Notes under the pieces: model-generated | The model's database searches: none | What the model was told of the DNA's origin: nothing | Seen by the model: only the letters and a program-made list of their open reading frames with translations | Assembly (NCBI GenBank): GCA_018819925.1 | Contig: JAHJPG010000110.1 | Location: 1 to 64,000 of the forward strand | Length of the DNA stretch: 64,000 nt | From: Pseudomonadota bacterium | GTDB lineage: Bacteria > Desulfobacterota > Desulfarculia > Desulfarculales > Desulfarculaceae | Reading direction: 5' to 3' | Shown: piece by piece, positions 36,104-45,074 of the stretch | How the letters are laid out: each line of letters starts with the position of its first letter | How positions within the stretch are numbered: position 1 is the stretch's first letter | Program-made: the position numbers and the translations under genes

Positions 36104-36811
36104 GTGCAGGTCGCCATTATCGCCGGTGGCCTGGGCACCCGCCTGGGCGCGCTTACCAAGGACATCCCCAAACCACTGGTGCCAGTGGCCGGGCGGCCCT
36201 TTTTGGACCACCAGCTGCGGCTGCTTAAGGCCGGCGGGGTGGAGCGGGTGGTGCTTTGCATCGGCCATATGGGGGAGCAGATCCGGGAGTTCGTGGGCGA
36301 CGGCTCCCGCTGGGGGCTATCGGTGGCCTACAGCCTGGACGGCCCCGTCCTTTTGGGCACCGGCGGCAGCCTCAAGAAGGCCGCCCCGCTCTTGGAAGAT
36401 CGCTTTCTGCTCACCTGGGGGGACAGCTATCTGGAGATAGAGCACCGCCAGGTGTGGGCCTCTTTCTTGGCCACGGGCCTGCCGGCCATGATGGTGGTGT
36501 GGCGCAACCGGGGGGCCAAAGAGCCCAGCAACGTGCGCCTGGAGGGAAACCGGGTGGCGGCCTATGACAAGTGGGCTCCCGGCCCGGAGTTCGACTGCAT
36601 CGACTACGGCCTCAGCGCCCTGAGCAAAAGCCTGCTCACGGCCATACCCGAGGGCAGGCCCTTTGCCATAGAAGAAGTGTTCCGCGACCTGGCCGCCCGG
36701 GGCGAGTTGGGAGCCTACGTGGTGGAGCGGGCCTTCATGGAGATAGGCTCGCCGGCTGGTCTGGCCGAGTTGGAGGCCCACCTCAGGGCCCAGGAAGGAA
36801 AACAACCATGA
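36104..36811 (+). CDS. Sugar-phosphate nucleotidyltransferase (HddC-like)
   Basis: 'MQVAIIAGGLGTRLGALTKDIPKPLVPVAGRPFLDHQLRLLKAGGVERVVLCIGH'; adjacent to heptose-type genes. Confidence 0.87.
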   Translation: MQVAIIAGGLGTRLGALTKDIPKPLVPVAGRPFLDHQLRLLKAGGVERVVLCIGHMGEQIREFVGDGSRWGLSVAYSLDGPVLLGTGGSLKKAAPLLEDRFLLTWGDSYLEIEHRQVWASFLATGLPAMMVVWRNRGAKEPSNVRLEGNRVAAYDKWAPGPEFDCIDYGLSALSKSLLTAIPEGRPFAIEEVFRDLAARGELGAYVVERAFMEIGSPAGLAELEAHLRAQEGKQP

Positions 36812-38094
36812 GTGAACACGCCGAGACCATCATCCTGGGAGGGGGCCTCACCGGCCTGAGCCTGGCCCAATATATCAATGGCGAGACCCTGGTGCTGGAG
36901 GCCAATGAGCGCCCTGGCGGCCTGTGCCGCAGCTTCGTCAAGGACGGCTTCACCTACGACATCGGCGGGCATATCCTGTTTTCCCGGGACTCGGAACTGC
37001 TGGCCCAGCTCACCGCCTGGCTCAAGGGCAACCTCCGCCAGCAGCGGCGCAACAACCAGATTTGGTTCAAGGACCGTTTTGTAAAGTACCCCTTTGAAAA
37101 CGGCCTCTATGCCCTGGACAAAGAGGACATCTTCGAATGCCTCATGGGTTTTCTGGAGCGTAGCGACGCCGAGCCCTCCAACCTAGAGGAGTGGTGCCGC
37201 TTCCGTTTCGGCCAGGGCATCAGTGAAAAGTACCTGATCCCCTACAACGACAAGATTTGGAAGCGCCCGGCCAAGGACATCTCGGTGCACTGGGTGGAGC
37301 GCATCCCCAGCCCGCCCACCGCCGACGTGGTCAAGGCGGCCATCGGCATCGAGACCGAGGGCTACACCCACCAGCTAAATTTCCTCTACCCAGAGCGGGG
37401 GGGCATCGAATCCCTGACCAACGCCCTGGCCCAGGGCGTGAACCTGGTCACCGGCTTCAGGGCCAGCGCCATAAAAAAGACCGCCACCGGCTGGGAGGTG
37501 AGCGACGGCCAGGACACCTACGCCTGCCGCCGCCTCATCTCCACCATCCCGGTGATGGACCTGGCCGCCTGCCTGGACGGCGCGCCGGAGGACGCCCAGC
37601 GCGCCTGCGCGGCCCTGCAATACAACAGCGTGATCTTGGTGATGCTGGGGGTGGGGCACCAGGGCCTGGCCGACAAGAGCGCCATCTACATCCCCGACCC
37701 GGCCATCCTGCCCCACCGGGTGTGCTACATGAGCTACTTCAGCCCCTTCAACGCGCCGGAAGGCAGCTCCCATTTGGTGGCCGAGATCACCGTGCCGCCG
37801 GGCGACGCCCTGCTCTCCGCCTCCGAGGACGAGTTGGTGGGCCGGGTGGCCAAGGACGTAAGCGGGCTCTGCGGCATCAGCCAGGCGGAGATCACGGCCA
37901 GCCAGGCCCAACGCATCAAACACGCCTACGTGGTCTACGACCAGGGCTACCTGAGCAACCGGGCGCGGGTCTACCAGTGGCTGGACGGGCTGGGCCTGTA
38001 CACCTGCGGCCGCTTCGGCTCCTTCGAGTACCTGAACATGGACCAGTGCCTGGAGCGGGCCAGGGACCTGGCCGCCGAGTTGAATAAGGGATAA
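36808..38094 (+). CDS. FAD-dependent protoporphyrinogen oxidase-like / UDP-galactopyranose mutase-like amine oxidoreductase
   Basis: 'TIILGGGLTGLSLAQYINGETLVLEANERPGGLCRSFVKDGFTYDIGGHILFSRD'; ATG at 36808 overlaps upstream TGA. Confidence 0.8.
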   Translation: MSEHAETIILGGGLTGLSLAQYINGETLVLEANERPGGLCRSFVKDGFTYDIGGHILFSRDSELLAQLTAWLKGNLRQQRRNNQIWFKDRFVKYPFENGLYALDKEDIFECLMGFLERSDAEPSNLEEWCRFRFGQGISEKYLIPYNDKIWKRPAKDISVHWVERIPSPPTADVVKAAIGIETEGYTHQLNFLYPERGGIESLTNALAQGVNLVTGFRASAIKKTATGWEVSDGQDTYACRRLISTIPVMDLAACLDGAPEDAQRACAALQYNSVILVMLGVGHQGLADKSAIYIPDPAILPHRVCYMSYFSPFNAPEGSSHLVAEITVPPGDALLSASEDELVGRVAKDVSGLCGISQAEITASQAQRIKHAYVVYDQGYLSNRARVYQWLDGLGLYTCGRFGSFEYLNMDQCLERARDLAAELNKG

Positions 38095-38374
38095 GAGGAG
38101 ACGCGGGGAAAGAGGCAGGTAAGGAAAGAGGGGGTAGGTTCTGGTTGAGCCGGTGGCCTGGGGGATGCCCCACATGGATTTGGCGGCGGGAAGAGCAAGT
38201 AAGGAAAAAACATGGTTCCGGCCCTGGCGGGGCGGCCATTCTTACCTGTCCGCTGGACCGACTCCACCACCCCGGCACACGGCCAAACTCCCGCCTCACC
38301 CATTGAGACCACTTCTTTTTACCTACCCGACTTAATCCCTCGGCCCGCGATTGCCCGCTAATGCTCCAAATCAA

Positions 38375-38425
38375 AACCCAGCCCTCCACACGGAGGACCG
38401 GGTTCTTTATTTCTTCTTCTCTTTA
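38375..38425 (+). terminator. Intrinsic terminator
   Basis: AACCCAGCCCTCC-ACAC-GGAGGACCGGGTT stem-loop (11 of 13 pairs) followed by T-rich tctttatttcttcttctcttt. Confidence 0.65.
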
Positions 38426-38445
38426 ACGACTCGGCAAGGCCCTGG

Positions 38446-38564
38446 GGCTGGCTGGGCGCGGCTGACTAGGCGTCCGGCGAGCGCGTTCCGGAGGCGTAGG
38501 TAATCCTACGTGGAGGAACAAGCGATGCCGGCAACAACGTCAGGCGCGTCCAGACGGACCTAGC
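38446..38564. repeat. Short-form dispersed palindromic element, copy E (divergent)
   Basis: GGCGTCCGGCGAGCG...CGTAGG-TAAT-CCTACG (38495-38510)...AGCGATGCCGGCAAC...; outer arms imperfectly complementary; sits between converging genes. Confidence 0.65.
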
Positions 38565-39243
38565 ATAATTCGCACTTTTTGGCGTCGTCGAGGAACATGC
38601 GCACGGTCTCTTTGCTGTACGGATGCACCAACATGCCGCCCAAGATGTCCGGGGTAACGGTGACGATGTGAGCCCCGGCGTGCAGCCAGGTGATCACGTT
38701 GTTGATCTCGCGCACCGAGCCGATGATGATCTGGCTCTCCAGGCCCTGCATCTCAAGCAGCTCGCGCAGGCGGGTTATCTCGTCGGTGGCGTCGTAGCCC
38801 ATGTTGTTCACCCGGCCGCCGAACAGCGAGACGTAGGTGGCGCCGGCCAAGGCGGCCAAAAGGCACTGCTGGCCGCTCATCATGGCCGTGGCGTTGACCC
38901 GCACGTCGTACTTGGTCTCCAGGGCGTGGATAACCTCGATGTTGTCGGTTTCGCCTTCGGGGCCGTGGATGGTGATCTTCACGTTGATGTTCTCGGCCAA
39001 GGCCGCGAACTCCCGGGCCTGGTCGATCATCTGCACCGGGTCATTGCTGGTCACTTCCAGCGACAGGGGCAGGGGCGCGATCATGGCCGCTATTTCCTTG
39101 GCCCGGGCCTTCATGCCGCTGGCTCCGCCGGTGACCCCGTCCTTGAGCAGGATGGTGGGATTGGTGGTGACCCCGCGGATCACGCCCCAACGCAAAAACT
39201 TCTCCACCTGCTCGATCTTGCCGCTGTCCAGAAAAATGGCCAT
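38560..39243 (-). CDS. Small transaldolase / fructose-6-phosphate aldolase family protein
   Basis: 'MAIFLDSGKIEQVEKFLRWGVIRGVTTNPTILLKDG', 'NVKITIHGPEGETDNIEVIHAL', 'VNATAMMSGQQCLLAALAGATYVSLFGGRVNNMG'. Confidence 0.87.
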   Translation of the reverse strand: MAIFLDSGKIEQVEKFLRWGVIRGVTTNPTILLKDGVTGGASGMKARAKEIAAMIAPLPLSLEVTSNDPVQMIDQAREFAALAENINVKITIHGPEGETDNIEVIHALETKYDVRVNATAMMSGQQCLLAALAGATYVSLFGGRVNNMGYDATDEITRLRELLEMQGLESQIIIGSVREINNVITWLHAGAHIVTVTPDILGGMLVHPYSKETVRMFLDDAKKCELC

Positions 39244-39246
39244 GGC

Positions 39247-39783
39247 CTATCCTTGCTCCAAAATTAAATCCACCGCCTCGGCCAGATCGGCTACCCGCTG
39301 GGGGGCCTCCACCTCGGCGTTGTAATCGGCGTTTATAAGTACGGCCCGCACTCCGGCGGCGCGGGCGGCTTCCATGTCTTTATACCCGTCGCCCACCATC
39401 CACGAGGCCGCCAGATCCAGGCCGCGCTCTTGGGCCGCCTGGGTGAGCATGCCCGGCTTGGGCTTGCGGCAGGCGCAGGCGTGGTGGTCGTCGTGGGGGC
39501 AGGACACTATCTCGTCGGGGCCCACCGCTTGCTCCAGCGCCCGGTGCATGGCCGCCAGTTCTTCTCCCGGCAAAAGCCCCCGGGCCACGTCGGGCTGGTT
39601 GGTCACCACGATGACCACGTAACCAGCCTCCTTGAGCCGGGCCACCTGCTCCCCCGCGCCGGGGGTCAGGCTGAATTCGTCCAGGCCGCGGGGCGAGGCG
39701 GGCGAGCCCCCGCGCATCACCACGGGGTTTAGCACCCCGTCGCGGTCCAGGAAAACCGCCCGCTTTATTTGACCGACTCCCAC
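39247..39783 (-). CDS. D-glycero-manno-heptose 1,7-bisphosphate 7-phosphatase-like HAD hydrolase (GmhB-like)
   Basis: 'RAVFLDRDGVLNPVV', 'VIVVTNQPDVARG', Zn-loop 'CPHDDHHACACRKPKPGML', 'MVGDGYKDMEAARAAG'. Start inferred at GTG 39783. Confidence 0.87.
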   Translation of the reverse strand: MGVGQIKRAVFLDRDGVLNPVVMRGGSPASPRGLDEFSLTPGAGEQVARLKEAGYVVIVVTNQPDVARGLLPGEELAAMHRALEQAVGPDEIVSCPHDDHHACACRKPKPGMLTQAAQERGLDLAASWMVGDGYKDMEAARAAGVRAVLINADYNAEVEAPQRVADLAEAVDLILEQG

Positions 39784-40364
39784 TTCATCTCGTTCTGCAG
39801 GATGTCCGGGTGCGACACCACCATGTGCCACACCACCGCCTGGAAGGCCTCGGTGTGGGGAGTGACCGTGGCCTCGTTCACCGTGGGGATGACTATGACC
39901 GCGTCGCCCACCTGGGCGGTGTAGCCGCCGTCGCGCCCCACCACGCCCAAAATCTTGGCGCCCACTTCCTGGGCCAGCTTGAGCGCCTCCACGATGTTCA
40001 CGCTGATCTGCTTTTCAACATTGCCGCCGCCCACGCTGAACACGAACACCCCGTCCTTGGGGCCCAGGCGGCTGGTCTTGAGCCAGCGGGAAAACACGCC
40101 GTCCCAGCCCTCGTCGTTTATGAGCGCGGTCAGCTCGCTCACGTTGTCGGTGGGGGTGTAGCACTCCAGGCCCGCTATCTTGCGGAAGTCGTTCACCGCG
40201 TGGTTGGCGTTGCCAGCCCCTCCGCCCACTCCCACGAAGAACAGGCGGCCGCCGTCTTCCCTGATCTGCTTAATGACCTGAACCATGGCCTCGATGGCCT
40301 TGGGGTCCAGGGAGGCGGTGATGCGCCCGGCCTCTTCCAGATATTGCCTTGCGTATTCGCTCAT
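39765..40364 (-). CDS. SIS-domain sugar-phosphate isomerase (GmhA-like, divergent)
   Basis: 'LFFVGVGGGAGNANHAVNDFRKIAGLECYTPTDNVSELTALINDEGWDGVFSRWLK', 'VFSVGGGNVEKQISVNIVEALKLAQ'; ATG at 40362-40364. Confidence 0.8.
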   Translation of the reverse strand: MSEYARQYLEEAGRITASLDPKAIEAMVQVIKQIREDGGRLFFVGVGGGAGNANHAVNDFRKIAGLECYTPTDNVSELTALINDEGWDGVFSRWLKTSRLGPKDGVFVFSVGGGNVEKQISVNIVEALKLAQEVGAKILGVVGRDGGYTAQVGDAVIVIPTVNEATVTPHTEAFQAVVWHMVVSHPDILQNEMKWESVK

Positions 40365-40375
40365 GGGGCCTCTCT

Positions 40376-41365
40376 TTATTTGCGCAGGTTGGCCACGATC
40401 TTGGCCCCCTCGTAGTCGAAGCGGAAGGGGAAGTACCTGAGGCCCATGGCCGTGAGGCGCTGGATCACCTGGGCCTTGGTGCCCGGGCAATAGAACATGA
40501 AAAAGCCGCCGCCGCCGGCCCCCATTATCTTGCCGCCCAGGGCCCCGGCCTTGATCGCCTCTTCGTAGGCCTCGTCGATGGAGGGGTTGCTTATGGCCGC
40601 GCTGAGTTTTTTCTTGGTGTTCCAATGCTGGTGCAGCAGATCGCCAAAGGAGTCGATATCGCCCTTTTCAAACAGGCGGCGGGTCTCCAGACCGATCTGC
40701 TTGATGCCATGCAGGCGCTCGATGATGGCCTGGTCATCCTCCAGGGTCTTCTGGTTCTGCGAGGAGAGAATATCCGAGGCGCTGCGTTCGATGCCCGTGT
40801 AGAACAGGGCGATGTTGTACTCCAACTCCACCAGCTTGCCGCCCGGCATGCGCAGGGGCTCCACCATGACCGTGCCGTCTTTCTCGAATGTGAGCGCGGT
40901 CACTCCGCCGAAAGCGGCCATGTACTGGTCCTGCTTGCCGATAGGATTCTTGAGCCGGTCTATCTCGATGTGGCAGGCCTCCTCGGCCAAATCGCGCAGG
41001 GAGGAGAAGTCCCGGGTGTAAGAGCGCAGGGCAGTCAGGAGGGCCACCGTAAAACTGGAGGAGGAGCCCAGGCCGCAGTTGGCCGGCACGTCGGCGATGG
41101 AGGACAGCTCCACCTGGTTCTCCACCCCGGCCAGGCGCAGGGCCTCCCGGAAGATTTTGTGCTCTACCTGGCCCACGCCCTCCACCACCTCGGTCTTGGA
41201 ATAAGACAACTTGATGGAGCGCTCGAAGCGCCGGTTTATGCAGATGAAAATATACTTGTCGATGGCTCCGGCGATGAGGAAGCCGCCGAATTTGGAGTAG
41301 TAGGAAGCCAGGTCGGTGCCCCCGCCTCCCAGAGATATGCGCACCGGCGCCTTGGAGATGATCAT
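40376..41365 (-). CDS. GHMP-family sugar kinase (D-glycero-D-manno-heptose 7-phosphate kinase, HddA-like)
   Basis: 'MIISKAPVRISLGGGGTDLASYYSKFGGFLIAGAIDKYIF', 'NCGLGSSSSFTVALLTAL', 'KIMGAGGGGFFMFYC'. Confidence 0.87.
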   Translation of the reverse strand: MIISKAPVRISLGGGGTDLASYYSKFGGFLIAGAIDKYIFICINRRFERSIKLSYSKTEVVEGVGQVEHKIFREALRLAGVENQVELSSIADVPANCGLGSSSSFTVALLTALRSYTRDFSSLRDLAEEACHIEIDRLKNPIGKQDQYMAAFGGVTALTFEKDGTVMVEPLRMPGGKLVELEYNIALFYTGIERSASDILSSQNQKTLEDDQAIIERLHGIKQIGLETRRLFEKGDIDSFGDLLHQHWNTKKKLSAAISNPSIDEAYEEAIKAGALGGKIMGAGGGGFFMFYCPGTKAQVIQRLTAMGLRYFPFRFDYEGAKIVANLRK

Positions 41366-41549
41366 GCCGTATTCCCGGGCAGAGGTTAGGCGGCCCCCCG
41401 GGGCCCTGGGGCCCAGCCGCGGTTCAGTCCCCATCTTTTAGCAGTTCGGGGCCCTCTTGGCAACGAAAGCCGAGTCCTTGGGTTGCCCATTTTGGACTCC
41501 TTGCGTATAGTTTGAGCCAACAGATCAAGCCCCAGCGCCCTGGAGCCAG

Positions 41550-43058
41550 ATGATTCGCCTTCTTGAGAGCCTTCCCCCGAAACTGGCCCCGCCCTCTTGT
41601 AACAGAGCGCGGCTGCGCCTGCTGGGCCACGTTCTGCTCATGGCCGCCCTTTTGGCCGGTTTCGCGCTCAATGCCGCCCACAACCTGCCCAGCCAATCCA
41701 TAGACCACGACGCCACCCACTATCTATGCATGGCCCACAATCTGGTGCACCATGGCACCATCAGCGCCCAGCGAACCCTGACCCCCATGCCCTGGCTGGA
41801 AGCCTGGCGCTCGCCCGGCTATCCCGCCTTTTTGGCTCTGGGAGTGGCCTTGGTTCCCGGCCTGAGCGATCACGCCCTGCCCTCATTTTTGCGGGCCCCC
41901 TTGTTGCCGCTCAAAAAATGGCAACTGGGCTGGCTGCTCATCACGGCCATCGCCGCCGGAGTCTTTGTCTGGCGGCGCACCGGCTCTCCCTGGCCGGGCT
42001 ACCTGGCCTTCGCCCTCATCGCCTACAGCCCGGCCATGCTGTACTTCATCAACCGTTTTTACAGCGAGGCGGGCGCGGCCATAGTGGTGCTGTTTCTGTC
42101 CCTGGCCATGCACCGGGCGGTGCGCCGTCCCAGTTGGTGGGCCTTTGCCCTGGCCGGGTTGCTCCTGGGGCTGGGAGCCCTCACCAGGGCGGCCCTGATG
42201 TATTTATGGCTGCCGGCGGCGGTGTTTTTCCTGCTGCTGGCCTGGCGGGGAGGCCTGCCCCGGGGCAAGATGTTGGCCGGCCTGGCCCTGTTCACCCTGG
42301 CCTTCGCCCTGCCGGTGGGAGCCTGGATGGCCCGCAACCACTACCACTTCGGGCACTGGATGCTCTCCTTCCGGGGGGGCCAGGTCTTGGACATCCGGGC
42401 CAACCACGCGGCCATGACCCCCAAGGAGCACCTGGCCGCCTTCATCTACTACACGCCCTGGGTCTACCTGAACCCCCTGGTTCATGAATCTCCCACGCCT
42501 GGCCTGGACAGCTACGACCCGCCCAAGCATCAAAAGCTGTGGGGGACCGATATCTACCAGGCCACCCTGGGCAAGGTGCTGGAGCCCCGCGACTTCAACC
42601 GCCTGAGAGTGCAGAACCGGGGCGACACCTTTGAGATGATCGGCCAACACACTTGGGCCCGCCACACCAAATGGCTGGGCCACTACACCGTGGGCGACAC
42701 CCACAGCCAAAAAGTGGCCATACGCAAGATTTTGGCCGACCCCGGCGGCCACCTGCTGGCCTCGGCGCCCCTGGCTTGGCGAGGCTTGTTCGTGGACCTG
42801 TGGTGGGTGGCCTTGCCCGGCTTCGCCTGTTTGTTCTACTTGGGGGTGTCTTCGCTGCGTAGGCGGGACTGGCCCTTGACCGCCTTTGTGCTGCCGGCCA
42901 TTTTCCTTTTCAGCTTCCACAGCCTGATCACGGTGAACGCGGCGCGCTTCAACTCGCCCCTGGTCCCGGTGCTGGCGGTTTGCCTGGGCCTGTGCGCCCA
43001 CCGGTTGGCGCGGCGCTGGCTGGGGCGGCGCGCGCCCAAGGAGCCGGATCATGCCTGA
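41550..43058 (+). CDS. GT39/PMT-like membrane glycosyltransferase
   Basis: 'SQSIDHDATHYLCMAHNLVHHGTISA' after first TM; multiple TM helices. Confidence 0.72.
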   Translation: MIRLLESLPPKLAPPSCNRARLRLLGHVLLMAALLAGFALNAAHNLPSQSIDHDATHYLCMAHNLVHHGTISAQRTLTPMPWLEAWRSPGYPAFLALGVALVPGLSDHALPSFLRAPLLPLKKWQLGWLLITAIAAGVFVWRRTGSPWPGYLAFALIAYSPAMLYFINRFYSEAGAAIVVLFLSLAMHRAVRRPSWWAFALAGLLLGLGALTRAALMYLWLPAAVFFLLLAWRGGLPRGKMLAGLALFTLAFALPVGAWMARNHYHFGHWMLSFRGGQVLDIRANHAAMTPKEHLAAFIYYTPWVYLNPLVHESPTPGLDSYDPPKHQKLWGTDIYQATLGKVLEPRDFNRLRVQNRGDTFEMIGQHTWARHTKWLGHYTVGDTHSQKVAIRKILADPGGHLLASAPLAWRGLFVDLWWVALPGFACLFYLGVSSLRRRDWPLTAFVLPAIFLFSFHSLITVNAARFNSPLVPVLAVCLGLCAHRLARRWLGRRAPKEPDHA

Positions 43059-44109
43059 GGTCTTTTGCCGCGCCGTTGCTCCGCCCACCGAGGCCGGCAT
43101 GGCCTCGGCGGTGGAGGATGTCCTGGATTTCGCCGGGCTCACCCCCGGGGAACTGGGGGCCCGCTGTCTGGTAAAGATCAACGCCATGAGCCAGGAGGTA
43201 TTGCCCGGGCGCAACACCAGCCCTTGGCTGGTGGAGGCGGTGCTGGGCCAACTGGTGCGGCGATTCCCCGCCACCACTTTTGTCCTGGCCGACAGCGACG
43301 TGGCCGGCTATCCCCAGTTCGCCCGGGCCTGCCTGCACTGGGGCTACTTGGACATCGCCGCCCGCCACGGGGTGAAGATCGTCAACCTGGCCCGCCAGGA
43401 ATACCGCGAGGTGTCCACCGGCAACGAGGCCTGTCCCGTGCTGGCCTTTCCCCAGGCGGTGTTCCAGGCCGACAGCATCGTCAATCTGCCGGTGATGAAA
43501 ACCCACGTGCTCTCGGGCATATCCTGCTGCCTCAAGAACCACTGGGGGCTGCTGCCCCGCTTGCGCTACCAGTTTCACCAGCGGGTGCACGAGGTCATCG
43601 CCGAGATAAACCGCCAGGTGGACCAGACGGTGTTCAACATTCTGGACGCCACCGTGGCCATGGAGGCCAGTGGCCCCAAGACCGGCCTGCCCCGGGTCTG
43701 CGGGCTCATCCTGGCCGGGCGGGACCGGGTGGCCACCGACAGCGCGGCCCTGGACTACATGGGCCTGCCCCGGGACATGGCCCCTCACCTGGCCCTGAGC
43801 CAAGAGGCGGGCGTGGGCAGCCTGGCCTACACCCGGGCCGGGGACGCGGTGCAGCCGGCGGGCTTCATCCCGCCCCAGTTGGGCCAGGACCTGGTGTCGC
43901 TTCTGGAGCGCCGCCTGCGGGCCGTGCCCGGCCTGGGCAAGATGCTATACCGCCCGGAGATAGCCCCCTTGCTGGGCTGGGCGGGCACTCAATACAATGA
44001 GCAGGTATGGTTCCGCCGCCACGGACGCGCCTTGCTCCAGGAAATCTTGCACGGCTCGCCCTGGGGCGAGCAATACCGGCGGCTGCCCGGCTGCCAGGGG
44101 AGGGATTGA
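43051..44109 (+). CDS. DUF362 domain-containing protein
   Basis: 'LVKINAMSQEVLPGRNTSPWLVEAV', 'SIVNLPVMKTHVLSGISCCLKNHWGLL', 'LILAGRDRVATDSAALDYMGL'. Confidence 0.8.
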   Translation: MPEVFCRAVAPPTEAGMASAVEDVLDFAGLTPGELGARCLVKINAMSQEVLPGRNTSPWLVEAVLGQLVRRFPATTFVLADSDVAGYPQFARACLHWGYLDIAARHGVKIVNLARQEYREVSTGNEACPVLAFPQAVFQADSIVNLPVMKTHVLSGISCCLKNHWGLLPRLRYQFHQRVHEVIAEINRQVDQTVFNILDATVAMEASGPKTGLPRVCGLILAGRDRVATDSAALDYMGLPRDMAPHLALSQEAGVGSLAYTRAGDAVQPAGFIPPQLGQDLVSLLERRLRAVPGLGKMLYRPEIAPLLGWAGTQYNEQVWFRRHGRALLQEILHGSPWGEQYRRLPGCQGRD

Positions 44110-44112
44110 GCC

Positions 44113-45072
44113 GTGGCCATGACCCGACGCCTGACGGTCTGGACCCTGGCTTTGCTTCTGCTGCTGGCCGCCGCCCCGGCGCTGGCCGGGGCCGATCCCC
44201 TGGCCGGGGACCATGCCCCCCTGCCCGGCCCTAAGTGGAAGCTCTACGAGAGCCGCGGGGTGAGCCTGGCGGTGCCCCAAAAATGGTACGGCTTTTTCTA
44301 CGTGGGCCTGCGCCACTTCTACGGCTGGTGGGCCCGCAAGACCGAGCCTCTGTACACCGAGATGGAGTTTTCCCTTTTCCAATTGGCCCAGTTGCCACAG
44401 CCGGGCCTGGCGGATCAGGTGCGCACCGTGGCCTTGGGACAGGCCCACCTGGCGGGACGCCCCGCCCTGGTCTTTGAACAAACCGAGTTGGAGGGCACCG
44501 GCGACGCCCGGCGGCGGCGCATTCTGGTCCTGAAACAGGTTTTGCCCGGGGGCGGCAGGCTCTGGGCCCTGGCAGACAGCGACAAGAAGAAATGGAACCA
44601 AAACCAGCCCACTCTGGATGCCATTTTTGCCTCGTTGCGCATCGAACCTTTTTTCTTCGTGCTGGGACCCCAGTGGCGCTTCGTGGAGTGGCGGGGGATG
44701 TATATTTCCCTGCCCTGGTCCTGGGAGGGGCGCAGCCTGCCTTCGGGCTACGCATGGGAAGGCGGCGCGGGCCAAGGCCGCGCCATGAGCCTGGAACTGC
44801 ACCTGGACGCCCTGCCGCCGCTGGAGGGTTACGCCGCCCTGGGCCAGTCTGTGGTGGACCGCCGGACGCTGGACCTATACCAGCGCCAGGGGCCTGGCGG
44901 CTACGAACTGTTGGCCGTGACCCACAACCGCTTGCCGAACGGCCGCTTCCTGTGGGCCCGGGGCAGCCTGCGCGGCAAGGTGGGGGCCCGGGACTGGACC
45001 CTGCTGGGGCCGGCCCTCAAGACCATGCTGCGCTCCCTGCGCATCGATTGGGACCTCTACCCCGTCAAATAG
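44113..45072 (+). CDS. Hypothetical secreted protein (signal peptide)
   Basis: N-terminal 'RRLTVWTLALLLLLAAAPALAGA' signal peptide; duplicated 'YESRGVSLAVPQKWYGF' / 'VEWRGMYISLPWSWEGR' modules. Confidence 0.65.
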   Translation: MAMTRRLTVWTLALLLLLAAAPALAGADPLAGDHAPLPGPKWKLYESRGVSLAVPQKWYGFFYVGLRHFYGWWARKTEPLYTEMEFSLFQLAQLPQPGLADQVRTVALGQAHLAGRPALVFEQTELEGTGDARRRRILVLKQVLPGGGRLWALADSDKKKWNQNQPTLDAIFASLRIEPFFFVLGPQWRFVEWRGMYISLPWSWEGRSLPSGYAWEGGAGQGRAMSLELHLDALPPLEGYAALGQSVVDRRTLDLYQRQGPGGYELLAVTHNRLPNGRFLWARGSLRGKVGARDWTLLGPALKTMLRSLRIDWDLYPVK

Positions 45073-45074
45073 GC

